NCBI GenBank assembly: GCA_030836185.1
Contig: JAURQH010000010.1
Coordinates: 62,001 to 126,000, forward strand
Length of the DNA stretch: 64,000 bases
Direction of reading: 5' to 3'
Source of the DNA: Planctomycetota bacterium
Lineage (GTDB): Bacteria > Planctomycetota > Planctomycetia > Planctomycetales > Planctomycetaceae
In this document: piece by piece, positions 8,979 through 18,101 of the stretch
How the letters are laid out: each line of letters opens with the position of its first letter
How positions within the stretch are numbered: the first letter of the stretch is position 1
The notes under the pieces: generated by a model
Seen by the model: the letters and a program-made list of their open reading frames with translations, nothing else
What the model was told of the DNA's origin: nothing
The model's database searches: none
Position numbers and translations under genes: made by a program

Positions 8979-10772
8979 ATGCGCGGGATGAGCAATGTCC
9001 AAATTAAACGGCCCGAACGCTGGTCAGTTCCCTTTTCGGAATCGATGACCGAGGAGGACGTTGAGTATGTCCTTCAGATGCCGTTGTTTGCGGAAGGGAT
9101 GATTGATCCTGAGCAATTTGGGAAGCGGATTTCATTGGCTGGGATATTGAAAAATGATGCCAGTCTTCTGAAGTGTCATCAAGGTGAAATCATCGTCAGA
9201 GAAGGTGAGTGGGGGAACTCGGCTTTCTTTCTACTCTCGGGCAGTGTCAGCGTCGCCGTACAACGCGGGAATGATTCGTTACCAGCAGAAATTCTGGGGC
9301 GATCCAATATCCGTCAAAAAAGCTTCATCGATATTTTGAAACAGCTCTGGAACGGTCATCGTCAGGTCGAATCTCGGGATCTTGAAAAATACTCAGCAGA
9401 GTCTCCGTCGTCCCGAACGACTAAGGAAGGGACGCGAGTTTATCTACAAGATATTTCGATTGCGTTGGATCTCGAAAAATCGGCAACCATCAACGCGGTC
9501 GATTTTTTTGGTGAGCAATCTGCCTTGGGGCGGATCGAACGGACGGCAACCGTAATCGCGGCGGGAGATTGTGAACTACTCGAAATCCGCTGGCAAGGGA
9601 TTCGAGATATGATGTCCAAAGCGCCCTGGTTGAAATTACAGATCGAATCGCGATTTCGCATGTACGGTTTACAGCGATTTTTGCAAGCATCCCCTTATTT
9701 CGAGCACTTGTTACCAACCGAGGATCGGACACCAGAGGATGTTGAGCGACGTAATGCTCTTTTTCAGAACGTCCTCGATGATGCCGATTTCCGTTCGTAC
9801 GGTTCCTACGATAAGGTCGAGAAGTTTACGAAACTTGTGGAATCGGGGACAGCATCCAATTTGGTGCATGAACCTCTCATCGCCAAAGAAGGAGATTACC
9901 TGGAAGGCGTCTATCTGATTCGCAGTGGTGTCGCGCGGGTTTCTCATCAAGCCGGTCACAAGCATCGTACGGTCAGTTACCTGACTCCGGGGCAGGCATT
10001 TGGCGTGAATGAAATGATTGAAGGGTGGAAAACAAGCCGACACGCCGATTTACGCTATTCGTTACGGGCTGTTGGTTATGTCAATGTGATCTTTATTCCT
10101 GCGCGAAACTTTGAACAAGCGGTCTTGAATGAGTTAATGGCGAGAGAACAATCTCATTCGACGTTCCCAGATCATCTGAGTTCAAAATCGAGTGATGAAA
10201 TCGGACAGATTGATTCTGGTTTGCTCGAATTTCTTGTCGAACGCCGATTCGTCAATGGCACGGCGACCATGGTGATCGATCTTGATCGCTGTACGCGGTG
10301 TGATGACTGCGTAAAAGCTTGTGCGACGACCCACGATAACAATCCACGTTTTTTAAGGCATGGACCCATCTATGACAAGTACATGGTTGCGAATGCCTGT
10401 ATGCACTGTGCAGACCCTGTTTGTATGATTCAATGTCCCACGGGGGCCATTCATCGGAGTATGCAAGGCGGTGAAGTGGTCATTAACGACACAACCTGCA
10501 TTGGATGCAGTGCGTGTGCAAACAATTGCCCTTACGATGCCATCCGTATGGTTCATATTCGTGATGAACAGGGAGATCTCATCTTTCCGACGGCGTCAGA
10601 GTCAGGCACATCGGCGCCCGTTTCGCTCACACCTCTTACCAAAGCAACGAAGTGTGACCTTTGTGCGGAACAGATCACCGGGCCAGCATGCCAACAGGCG
10701 TGTCCTCACGATGCGTTAGTGCGATTAAATTTGGGAACATCGGAAACAGCAGCAGAGTGGTTTAATCGATGA
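8979..10772 (+). CDS. Cyclic-nucleotide-binding domains fused to a four-cluster 4Fe-4S ferredoxin
   Basis: The 597-residue protein has no signal peptide. Two Crp-type cyclic-nucleotide-binding folds are recognisable. The first spans about residues 50-225, with EGEWGNSAFFLLSGSVSV and DFFGEQSALG, and is interrupted by a loop near 110-160. The second spans about 280-375, with KEGDYLEGVYLIRSGVARV and PGQAFGVNEMI. The C-terminal 160 residues are a DmsB/NrfC-like ferredoxin with four cysteine groups: CTRCDDC from C438, CMHC, CIGCSAC and CDLC, each with a following distal Cys-Pro or Cys. It should move electrons on the cytoplasmic side, perhaps gated by a cyclic nucleotide. The next gene, a cytochrome b-like membrane protein, overlaps its stop by four bases (ATGA), so the two are translationally coupled and probably form a complex. 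Confidence 0.86.
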   Translation: MRGMSNVQIKRPERWSVPFSESMTEEDVEYVLQMPLFAEGMIDPEQFGKRISLAGILKNDASLLKCHQGEIIVREGEWGNSAFFLLSGSVSVAVQRGNDSLPAEILGRSNIRQKSFIDILKQLWNGHRQVESRDLEKYSAESPSSRTTKEGTRVYLQDISIALDLEKSATINAVDFFGEQSALGRIERTATVIAAGDCELLEIRWQGIRDMMSKAPWLKLQIESRFRMYGLQRFLQASPYFEHLLPTEDRTPEDVERRNALFQNVLDDADFRSYGSYDKVEKFTKLVESGTASNLVHEPLIAKEGDYLEGVYLIRSGVARVSHQAGHKHRTVSYLTPGQAFGVNEMIEGWKTSRHADLRYSLRAVGYVNVIFIPARNFEQAVLNELMAREQSHSTFPDHLSSKSSDEIGQIDSGLLEFLVERRFVNGTATMVIDLDRCTRCDDCVKACATTHDNNPRFLRHGPIYDKYMVANACMHCADPVCMIQCPTGAIHRSMQGGEVVINDTTCIGCSACANNCPYDAIRMVHIRDEQGDLIFPTASESGTSAPVSLTPLTKATKCDLCAEQITGPACQQACPHDALVRLNLGTSETAAEWFNR

Positions 10773-11596
10773 GAGCTCTCACCCGACGCCGTACAATCAA
10801 TGTCTGTTTGACTCTCTTAGTGGCTTTTGTACTGATCGGTGCCGCTTGGATCGTTAAAAACACGTTGGTCGAAACTCACTTTCTGACAGGCTGGTTTTTT
10901 TTTGTCACGATCATTTTTCTTGCGGCATACAATCTTCGTAAAGCGTTCCCTTTTCTCCCACTCGGAACTTCAGCACAGTGGTTGCAAGTCCATATTTATG
11001 CAGGCTTGTTATCGTTTGTGTTGTTTCTGATTCACATTGATTATGAATTGCCGAACGGTTTTCTGGAATCGTTTTTGGCATCGGTTTATCTGGTGGTTTT
11101 TGGGAGTGGTCTTGTCGGGTTATACATGAGTCGGACATTCCCCAAACGGCTTACAGATCTCGGTGAAGAAGTCATCTTCGAGCAGATACCCGTTGTTCGA
11201 AATAACATTCAAACGGATGTTGAAGACGCTATCCTTGAATGTACGGAGGAGATCCACAATTCTGAGATTCCCATGTTTTATCGCAATGAAATTTACCCGT
11301 TTATCATGCGTAGGCCAGACCGATGGTCGCATTTCGTTTACGGATACAGTCGGTATTGGAGACCTCTGCAGAAAAAATTGTCTGATGCGAAACGTCTGTT
11401 CGATGAGGAAGAACTGAATGCGTTGGCGAAGGTCGAGATTCGATTGTCTCGGAAACACCAACTCGATACCCAAGAGACTCTGCAATTTGCTTTGAAAGTT
11501 TGGTTGTTCATTCACATCCCGGCAACCTATTCTTTACTTACCTTCACTGCGTTACATGTGGTTCTTGTTCAAGTGTGGTCGGGAGGGGCGTTATGA
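10769..11596 (+). CDS. Dihaem cytochrome b-like membrane protein
   Basis: The 275-residue protein has about five hydrophobic segments: residues 11-29, 39-55, 74-91, 102-119 and 243-270. Two helices each contain a pair of histidines 14 residues apart, H75/H89 and H249/H263. That is the spacing used by dihaem b-type cytochromes, where each haem takes one histidine from each helix. The soluble loop (120-240) is charged and may bind the preceding ferredoxin. I cannot place it in a named family; ferric-reductase-like or NrfD/DsrM-like proteins are the nearest ideas. It overlaps its neighbours by four bases on both sides (ATGA junctions), which argues for coupled synthesis and a shared complex. The proposed role is to pass electrons from cytoplasmic clusters to periplasmic haems. 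Confidence 0.72.
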   Translation: MRALTRRRTINVCLTLLVAFVLIGAAWIVKNTLVETHFLTGWFFFVTIIFLAAYNLRKAFPFLPLGTSAQWLQVHIYAGLLSFVLFLIHIDYELPNGFLESFLASVYLVVFGSGLVGLYMSRTFPKRLTDLGEEVIFEQIPVVRNNIQTDVEDAILECTEEIHNSEIPMFYRNEIYPFIMRRPDRWSHFVYGYSRYWRPLQKKLSDAKRLFDEEELNALAKVEIRLSRKHQLDTQETLQFALKVWLFIHIPATYSLLTFTALHVVLVQVWSGGAL

Positions 11597-13692
11597 GCAA
11601 TACAGACTCCCCCTCTGGATTCGACACCAACAGTTATCAACTCCCACAACAGGATTGGGTCTGCGGTCATCTGGCTGATGGTAGCCCTTGTTCAATCGGT
11701 CCCAGTACAAAGGGGAGTTGTCTCGCAGAAAATATCTGCCACCCTCAATTCGACGGGAAGAAGTGGCATTGCACTCGTCCTAATGCTTGGGGAGGGCAAT
11801 GTCACGACGGCCCAATTCCTGATGCGGCTTGTCCCGAGGAAAAAGCGATATGTCCCCATCAACCAGCGGCATGCCAACCCGCTCGCAGCTTGAGAAACCG
11901 CCGGAGAATAGTAACGGGATTGGTTTTCGCGGCTTCTTTGGGGATTTGCCTCCTCATTTTAGGTGGCAGTTCAGGCAGCTCGTCATCGACGCTCTTCCAG
12001 ACAACGAAAATCATTTCTCCGGGGCCACTTTCTTCACCGCATTCAGTGATTCAGGAAGGGTGCAAGGCGTGTCATCCTTCAAGCCATCTGACTCCGGTTT
12101 CGATGGTGAGTGAGGCATGGGACTTTCATCACAAAAAACATCAAAGTGAACTTTGCTTAAATTGCCATCAAGATTTTGGTGAACATGCAATGAACGCGCA
12201 TAGTGCCAACCCGGAGCAGTTAACGACATTGAGAAAACAATCTACGGGAAAAACTCATTTGACGAGTGACCAGATCTGGGTACGAGCGCTGATTGGAGAT
12301 CAAATTTCTAATGCCGAAGAACTGAACTGTGCGACTTGTCATCAGGAGCACCAGGGAGCCAATTTCGATTTAACACACCTGACCAACAAACAGTGTCAAA
12401 GTTGCCACGAGAATACCTTTCATAGCTTTAGTGAGGGTCACCCTGAATTCGAGACAGTACGGGTTCGTATTCGCTTCGATCATAGCAGTCATTTCGAACA
12501 GCACTACAAAAATTACCCCTTCTTGATGCCCGGCGGTATCCCGAAACAAAACTGTAACGAGTGTCATCAACTTTCTTCAGACGGTGCTACGTTTCAACTC
12601 GCAGGATTTGAAGCGATGTGTGCCTCGTGCCATGAGTCACAAATTCTCGACTTCCAGATGCCGACGGCATTACGACTGGATCAGTTTGAGTTTTTGAAGT
12701 CCTCTGAAACATCAGATTCTTCGACCGTGAAGTCTTTGGAGTTGCCGCCATTCATGGAGTTGATGTTGCGTGCCGATGAAAAGATTGCAGTTGCCATTGA
12801 TACGCTTCAGGAATCAGTGGTCTCAGGTGATGAACTACAGTCCAAAAATATTGCTTTGATTGCAGAAGCAACTCGCAGCTTACTGATCGAACTGAAGCAG
12901 CAAGGTGCGGAAGTAGTGGAGCAGAGATTGAACCGATTCACTGAAGGTCCGAAAGTCGCCAAGCTGGTGGAGTCTTTGGTCGAAGCCTTGGATCGGTCTC
13001 AGTTTTTTGAACTGCTCTCTGCAAGTCATTTCGGCGAGAATTTGAAATCTGAAGGTTCCGACGACTCAGTCAAAGACCGTGAATTCACTCTCAGTTCCTG
13101 GACAATGCTGAACGATCAATCCTCTGTGGAGTATCGGCCTCAACAACATGCCGATCCACTTATCAAAGCTTGGCTGGATTTAATGGCGAATCAAGCTAGT
13201 GCCTCTTACGAAGAGGTTGAATCACCCCATCATAATCGTTTTGACGACTTTTTTCGGGCGGCTGTTTCTCCAGAAGCAGCCGGTCGTTGTACCAAGTGCC
13301 ATACCGTTGATCGATTGTTAGATGGTTCCCTCAGAATCAATTGGGGAATCCTGCCCGCAGATCAATTTCAGCGGCAGTTTTCAGAGTTCGTGCATCGTCC
13401 GCATCTCACGTTAATGCAAGATCGTTCTGCCCCTGAAGCTTCACAAGCTGTTGAAGAAGAAGTCTGCCTGAAGTGTCACCAGCCGGAGGAGCCCAAACCG
13501 TTCTTTAATCGTTCAGCGTTTGTCTTGTCCGATGGTATGCCTCATACCGACTTTCATCATGCGAACTCTACGGGGTACTTACCGATTCAAAAACGTGATT
13601 GCGTGCAATGCCATCAACCAAAAATGGCTGGCGACAATTGTCTTCAGTGTCACAATTATCATGTGCATGAAAACTCAGTCTTGCGAAGATGA
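11593..13692 (+). CDS. Membrane-anchored decahaem cytochrome c with cysteine-rich cytoplasmic head
   Basis: The start at 11593 has GGAGG upstream and overlaps the previous stop by four bases. The 699-residue protein has three parts. Residues 20-95 hold nine cysteines in GxPC/GGxC/PDAxC patterns and no CXXCH, so they may bind metal or FeS. A single membrane helix spans about 106-124. A large periplasmic region then carries ten CXXCH motifs, the first at C157: CKACH, CLNCH, CATCH, CQSCH, CNECH, CASCH, CTKCH, CLKCH, CVQCH and CLQCH. Groups of six and four haems are separated by a helical haem-free stretch. The haem part resembles cytochrome c3/c7-type nanowire proteins. It ends the redox operon and overlaps the convergent methyltransferase gene by 18 bases. 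Confidence 0.85.
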   Translation: MSNTDSPSGFDTNSYQLPQQDWVCGHLADGSPCSIGPSTKGSCLAENICHPQFDGKKWHCTRPNAWGGQCHDGPIPDAACPEEKAICPHQPAACQPARSLRNRRRIVTGLVFAASLGICLLILGGSSGSSSSTLFQTTKIISPGPLSSPHSVIQEGCKACHPSSHLTPVSMVSEAWDFHHKKHQSELCLNCHQDFGEHAMNAHSANPEQLTTLRKQSTGKTHLTSDQIWVRALIGDQISNAEELNCATCHQEHQGANFDLTHLTNKQCQSCHENTFHSFSEGHPEFETVRVRIRFDHSSHFEQHYKNYPFLMPGGIPKQNCNECHQLSSDGATFQLAGFEAMCASCHESQILDFQMPTALRLDQFEFLKSSETSDSSTVKSLELPPFMELMLRADEKIAVAIDTLQESVVSGDELQSKNIALIAEATRSLLIELKQQGAEVVEQRLNRFTEGPKVAKLVESLVEALDRSQFFELLSASHFGENLKSEGSDDSVKDREFTLSSWTMLNDQSSVEYRPQQHADPLIKAWLDLMANQASASYEEVESPHHNRFDDFFRAAVSPEAAGRCTKCHTVDRLLDGSLRINWGILPADQFQRQFSEFVHRPHLTLMQDRSAPEASQAVEEEVCLKCHQPEEPKPFFNRSAFVLSDGMPHTDFHHANSTGYLPIQKRDCVQCHQPKMAGDNCLQCHNYHVHENSVLRR

Positions 13693-14853
13693 CAGGCACA
13701 ATTTCTGAATACGCAAACTTGGACTGCCCAGTGAGTTCCGAAATGCTTCAAACTCATTCGCAGCAGAAGTGTTCGTGCTCTGGGACTTCACGGCTCGCAG
13801 CATCACGTTTTTGGGGGTATGTTCCATGTCGATAAATTCGACCAGTTGTGTGCGATAACCGGAGGCTTCTAAAGCGAGCGCTCGCAATGCATCCGTCGCC
13901 ATGGCCGCGAAGCGTTCTTTGAGAACTCCGTGAGCGAGTAGCGGTTGCAGTGATTCAGAATTTAATTGAGGGAATAATTCATGTTGGCAACAAGGGACGG
14001 CGAGAATTACTTTCGCATGCCAGCCGACCGCTTGGATGAGTGCATCATCGGTGGCGGTATCACATGCGTGTAAAGAGATCACCAGGTCAACCGGTCCCGC
14101 AGGAGAATAGCCGGCAATCTCACCTTGCTCAAAAGAGAGATTATCCAGGGAGAGTTTGTCGACGACTCGGCGGCAATGCTCGATGACCGTCAATTCCCGG
14201 TCGAGTCCGACGATGTGTGCCTCACGGTTCTCGATTTGAGTGAGCCAATGATGCAGGGCAAAGGTTAAGTAACTCTTGCCGCAACCGAAGTCGATGATTT
14301 GGAGTGGCCTGTCTTGAGGAAGTTCGGACAAAATGTCTTTCATGAATTCCAGATACCGATTGATCTGTCGAAATTTGGCCCGACCAGAAGGCTTGAGTTT
14401 CCCCTCGTTCGACATCAGGCCCGCTTCGATCAGGAACGGGATCGGCCGGTCTTCGGGGAGCAGATATTTTTTCGAGCGATCATGAGACGCTTGATAGTTC
14501 TTGATCGATGGTTTCATTGTTTTCAGTTTGACACGACCACCCGATTTGGCTTTCAGTTCAAAATCAGCGTTCGTGCCGTGTAAGTTGAGCTGGCGGTAAT
14601 GTTTGCCAAAAAGCGACTCGACGTACTCCACCGCCTCGCTGGCAGATCGATTTTCATGAACCTCCCGTTTTCCATCAGAGATGGCTGTTTGGTACAAGGC
14701 ACCTTCAGGGCTCTCAATCAATCGTCCAACAATTTTCTCAGGTAAAGATTGGTCGGCATTGCCTGATTTTCGCGACAATGCCCAACGAAATAGAGTCCCC
14801 TGGCGGAGTTCTTCGAGTGCTTCGGCGGGGATGAGATACTGAATGTCCGACAT
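13675..14853 (-). CDS. SAM-dependent methyltransferase (Methyltransf_32-like)
   Basis: The protein is about 392 residues if it starts at the ATG at 14853 (MSDIQYLIP); the frame extends 54 bases further upstream. A class I methyltransferase fold is shown by the SAM-binding loop LQIIDFGCGKSYLTFALHHWL, the acidic residue at the end of strand 2 (IVGLDRE) and VDLVISLHACDTATDDAL with a following AVPCCQHE. These features match the family that includes the C-terminal domain of eukaryotic GSTCD. The substrate is unknown, perhaps RNA. The gene is convergent with the redox operon, overlapping its end by 18 bases, and is divergent from a small coiled-coil gene about 100 bases away. Confidence 0.82.
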   Translation of the reverse strand: MSDIQYLIPAEALEELRQGTLFRWALSRKSGNADQSLPEKIVGRLIESPEGALYQTAISDGKREVHENRSASEAVEYVESLFGKHYRQLNLHGTNADFELKAKSGGRVKLKTMKPSIKNYQASHDRSKKYLLPEDRPIPFLIEAGLMSNEGKLKPSGRAKFRQINRYLEFMKDILSELPQDRPLQIIDFGCGKSYLTFALHHWLTQIENREAHIVGLDRELTVIEHCRRVVDKLSLDNLSFEQGEIAGYSPAGPVDLVISLHACDTATDDALIQAVGWHAKVILAVPCCQHELFPQLNSESLQPLLAHGVLKERFAAMATDALRALALEASGYRTQLVEFIDMEHTPKNVMLRAVKSQSTNTSAANEFEAFRNSLGSPSLRIQKLCLSSSQD

Positions 14854-14959
14854 GAAGGCAATTACCGGGAAAACGTGTGAAGTCAGGAGAGAGTCGCATC
14901 TTACCACGGTAAACGGTTACAATCTTCCCAGAGACATACAATTGACAGGAGAGCGTTTG

Positions 14960-15139
14960 ATGGGTTTGAACAAGAAGCAGAAAAAACAGATCGAAGTGGC
15001 ACGTAAGAAAATCCAGAACTTTCAACAAAAATTGGCGGGTTGCAAGCAGCAGATGGATGACCCGGAAGAAGTTCGCAATTTGGAAAATGCGATCTCCGAA
15101 CAAGAGTCGGCCATCGAGAAAATCAAAGCCGAGTCTTAA
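14960..15139 (+). CDS. Small basic coiled-coil protein, 59 residues
   Basis: The ATG at 14960 is preceded by AGGAGAG at 14947-14953, a clear ribosome-binding site. The protein is almost entirely Lys/Glu/Gln-rich helix with heptad character (KKQKKQIEVARKKIQNFQQKL, then ENAISEQESAIEKIK). It has no signal peptide or cysteine pair. I do not recognise the family and assign no function. Small basic coiled-coil proteins of this kind may bind nucleic acid or other proteins. A membrane-protein gene follows after 42 bases and could share a transcript. Confidence 0.7.
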   Translation: MGLNKKQKKQIEVARKKIQNFQQKLAGCKQQMDDPEEVRNLENAISEQESAIEKIKAES

Positions 15140-15181
15140 TTGCCTCTCGAACAACAAGCCTGATGTAATCAGGAGAAATTC

Positions 15182-15991
15182 ATGTTGCTATGGAGTTGCC
15201 CGGTCTGCGGGCAAGAAACAACGCTCGCTGCCTTGAACTTGATTACCTTATTTGAATGGTATTTGTTGGCGACTTTTTTTTTCAGTCTCGCGATACGTTA
15301 TCAGCTTTATCGATCCTACGTGGCGCTGTTTTGGTCGATGCCAGAAAAATGGCCCGCGATGTATGACTTAGTGAAAAAGCATTCGCGGTCATTGTTGAAC
15401 TGGACGATGACAATTCCCGTCGGAATTATGCTGGCGATCTACCTGATCCATATGATCAGCTACCGGCTTATTTGGGATGATGCTCAAATTGCTCCTCCTG
15501 ACTTATGGGCATCGGCTGAAGTATTTCTGCCGGTCATCGCATTGATGGCGGCGATGTTCTATTTTGATTTCAAAGGATTGTTTCAGGTGACGCCGGTCAA
15601 CTTTACAGATCTCGAAACCAATTTGCGTCATGGTGAGATTGCTTTGAACTCGAATGTCTCCAAATGGGTTCGACGATTGACGTTTAATCGTGTCGACCCA
15701 CATCAAATGGTTGAGACAAGAGTTGCCGACACGATGCAATGGATTCGCTCTGCGTTTTTGGAACAACTTCGTTATCAGTCATTTCATACGATGGTGCGGA
15801 TTTCGTTCGGCTTTCTGCTCTGGACCGCGTGGGTGCGATTGAAGCTCGATCTCTCAGTCGTCACGTATCTGCTGGCGCTGTTGATGATTGTCTGCTTGAT
15901 TACTTTTGCTTGGCGCTGGACACGACAACCAGAGAAAAAGAGCGTACCGGAATCTGAGGACGATATTGAGGTTGTTTCCGGCGAAGAATAA
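15182..15991 (+). CDS. Integral membrane protein of unknown function
   Basis: The start has AGGAGAAATTC immediately upstream. The 269-residue protein opens with a CPVC pair (residues 6-9). It then has about six hydrophobic segments: residues 24-42, 80-97, 112-130 and a C-terminal pair near 205-222 and 225-245 are the clearest. A charged soluble loop (about 140-200) separates the two membrane halves. The tail is acidic (SEDDIEVVSGEE). No catalytic motif is evident and I do not recognise the family. It follows the small coiled-coil gene by 42 bases and precedes a convergent CPBP protease gene by 17 bases. Confidence 0.75.
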   Translation: MLLWSCPVCGQETTLAALNLITLFEWYLLATFFFSLAIRYQLYRSYVALFWSMPEKWPAMYDLVKKHSRSLLNWTMTIPVGIMLAIYLIHMISYRLIWDDAQIAPPDLWASAEVFLPVIALMAAMFYFDFKGLFQVTPVNFTDLETNLRHGEIALNSNVSKWVRRLTFNRVDPHQMVETRVADTMQWIRSAFLEQLRYQSFHTMVRISFGFLLWTAWVRLKLDLSVVTYLLALLMIVCLITFAWRWTRQPEKKSVPESEDDIEVVSGEE

Positions 15992-16008
15992 ACGCCAATC
16001 AACGGGGC

Positions 16009-16788
16009 TCAATTTGCCATCATTGCTGGCAACAGAAGACCAACTAGCAAGTCATATGCGGTATGCGCACCGATGGCAATCCCCAATCCTCGGCAGAAAA
16101 ACAGGCCCGCGAAATACATTCCCGCACACACGCGAAACAGAAAACTGAAGTGCGAGTATTGGTCGGCGGCAGGCCCAATGTAGTGAGCCCCCGAGAATAG
16201 AAGGCTCGATACGATCATTGCGCAGATCAAACTCGCCATCATGGGGATCTTCAAGCTCCGACCTCCCGCATACAATAATGTACACAGAATTCCGCGGAAT
16301 AAAACTTCTTCATAGATACCAGCACCGATGTAACTGATAGCCGTACTCGATGCGTTCTCGGGAAAAATTGCTAGCAATTCGTAGGCCGACCATTGTTGAA
16401 AGAGTAGATCCTGGGTTTGTCCAATGACGACAAGAACCACAGCAAACAACAGGCTTTCCGCGAGCATGCCAGACAGTAATTCACCAGAAATTTTGTGAGG
16501 AAATTTACCGGCAAAATGCCAGACAGCCAACGCGATTAGTATCAGAGTGGGAAGCAAGTGGGTTTGTTGAAAACCGACTGACAGCAGACCTTCGCGAATC
16601 CAGTGATCGGCCCCGTTCCGGGCGGTTAACTCTCCGGCATGAGAGAGCATCAAGACACCCACCTCATAGATCAACAAAAGTGGGAGCAGAAAGATGGCAG
16701 AAGGCAGCGGCTGCCGGGTTAACTCCCAATAATCGGGAGCAACAGAGTCAGATTTCGCGGGAAAGCAAGAAGGATTTTCAGCAACCAT
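16009..16788 (-). CDS. CPBP-family intramembrane metalloprotease
   Basis: The 259-residue protein has several membrane helices. It carries the family signature GIYEEVLFRG, the EExxxR motif of CAAX/bacteriocin-processing (CPBP, Abi) proteases, and a later conserved His motif GAHTAYDLLVG. A further motif, LFSGAHY, contains the histidine that usually completes the metal site. Members cleave substrates inside the membrane; the natural substrate is unknown for most bacterial versions. The gene is convergent with the membrane-protein gene to its left. The 370 bases on its right separate it from the divergent serine acetyltransferase gene. Confidence 0.85.
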   Translation of the reverse strand: MVAENPSCFPAKSDSVAPDYWELTRQPLPSAIFLLPLLLIYEVGVLMLSHAGELTARNGADHWIREGLLSVGFQQTHLLPTLILIALAVWHFAGKFPHKISGELLSGMLAESLLFAVVLVVIGQTQDLLFQQWSAYELLAIFPENASSTAISYIGAGIYEEVLFRGILCTLLYAGGRSLKIPMMASLICAMIVSSLLFSGAHYIGPAADQYSHFSFLFRVCAGMYFAGLFFCRGLGIAIGAHTAYDLLVGLLLPAMMAN

Positions 16789-17158
16789 AATTGTGGAGGG
16801 CGGCGCAACGTGAGCGCAGGAATTTCCGTCATGTCATTACTTCCCTGTTATCGGCGTGTCGAAGTCAAATCGTGAATTAGATCGGGCCTATTTCACATCG
16901 TGAAAGTCGATACCAGAAAACCAGTTACAGAAAATTGGCTGATTAAGGGGGACTTTTCTTCGCTGGCTGTGTCAAGATATAAGGGCAATAGCGGAAAAAA
17001 CGGTCGAACGACTCGTTCGGAACCACACTCACACTGAATCTCGACACGGTTTTCGTCGATCTTGAGAGAGACAGACTGTCCACAAACTCTGTGAAAACCA
17101 GATTTCCTCTGGCTTCTGCAGTGTTCCGGGGAACTTGCGTTTTACAGAGGAAGCGGCC
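16789..17158. other. Intergenic region between CPBP protease and serine acetyltransferase genes
   Basis: This 370-base region separates two divergent genes and should hold both promoters. I saw no convincing promoter hexamers, RNA gene or coding sequence. A short palindrome, GACAGACTGTC, occurs near 17066 but has no clear meaning. Confidence 0.5.
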
Positions 17159-18094
17159 ATGGCCACTGATTTACGACTGAAAGAACAACTTCCCGATTTG
17201 ACCGACCGGATCGTGGCCACCTATCACGAGATCGGAAACATCAACCAACTTGGGCACTGTCCACTTCCGAACCGAGAAGCCATTATCCAGATTGCAGAAG
17301 ACCTGAAAGAGATCATCTTTCCGGGTTACCGAAAACGCCAAAACCTGCATCTCGGCAATGTGACATTCTATGTCGGCGACATGATCGACAGCCTGCACGA
17401 CCGGCTCACGCAGCAAGTCGCTCGCGCTTTGAGGCATACCTATCAGATTGAACATCATCTCAATTGCGAAGACAATCGAGAGACCGATTTTGAAGCCGTC
17501 GGCCAGGAAAAGACCATTCGATTTCTGGAAAAGATCCCCCACCTGCGAGAGCTCATTTCGTCCGATGTCGATGCCGCTTATGTGGGTGATCCTGCGGCGA
17601 GTGGCCTCGATGAAATCATCTTCTGCTACCCAGGCCTAGAGGCGATCACAATGCATCGTTTGGCTCACGAGTTATATCTACTCGATGTGCCTCTCATTCC
17701 ACGGATGATTTCCGAATGGTCGCATTCACTCACGGGGATCGATATTCATCCGGGAGCCCGCATCGGGCCTTCCTTTTTTATTGATCACGGAACCGGTGTT
17801 GTTGTCGGCGAAACCTGCGAAATCGCCGCTAATGTGAAAGTCTATCAAGGCGTCACATTGGGAGCGCTCAGTTTTCCGAAGGATGATTCCGGCAACATCA
17901 TTCGTGGACAGAAACGACACCCCACCATCGAAGAGAATGTGGTCATCTATGCGAATGCCACGATTCTCGGAGGAAACACCACGATCGGTAAAAACTCGGT
18001 CGTCGGTGCGAGTGTCTCTTTGATGAAAAGTGTTCCCGCCAACACGATGGTCACAATTGAAAAACCGCAACTGCGTTTCCGGGATGCCTCCTGA
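17159..18094 (+). CDS. cysE: Serine O-acetyltransferase (EpsC type)
   Basis: The start at 17159 follows AGAGGAA with six bases between. The 311-residue enzyme transfers acetyl from acetyl-CoA to L-serine, making O-acetylserine for cysteine synthesis. Residues 1-185 are a helical N-terminal region longer than in E. coli CysE, as in the EpsC subgroup. The C-terminal part is a left-handed beta-helix with hexapeptide repeats. It shows the catalytic His region [24 protein letters not shown] and the following [32 protein letters not shown] and [11 protein letters not shown] segments. It stands alone, with no adjacent cysK. It is convergent with the oxidoreductase gene that ends eight bases away. 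Confidence 0.92.
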   Translation: MATDLRLKEQLPDLTDRIVATYHEIGNINQLGHCPLPNREAIIQIAEDLKEIIFPGYRKRQNLHLGNVTFYVGDMIDSLHDRLTQQVARALRHTYQIEHHLNCEDNRETDFEAVGQEKTIRFLEKIPHLRELISSDVDAAYVGDPAASGLDEIIFCYPGLEAITMHRLAHELYLLDVPLIPRMISEWSHSLTGIDIHPGARIGPSFFIDHGTGVVVGETCEIAANVKVYQGVTLGALSFPKDDSGNIIRGQKRHPTIEENVVIYANATILGGNTTIGKNSVVGASVSLMKSVPANTMVTIEKPQLRFRDAS

Positions 18095-18101
18095 ATCGCA
18101 T

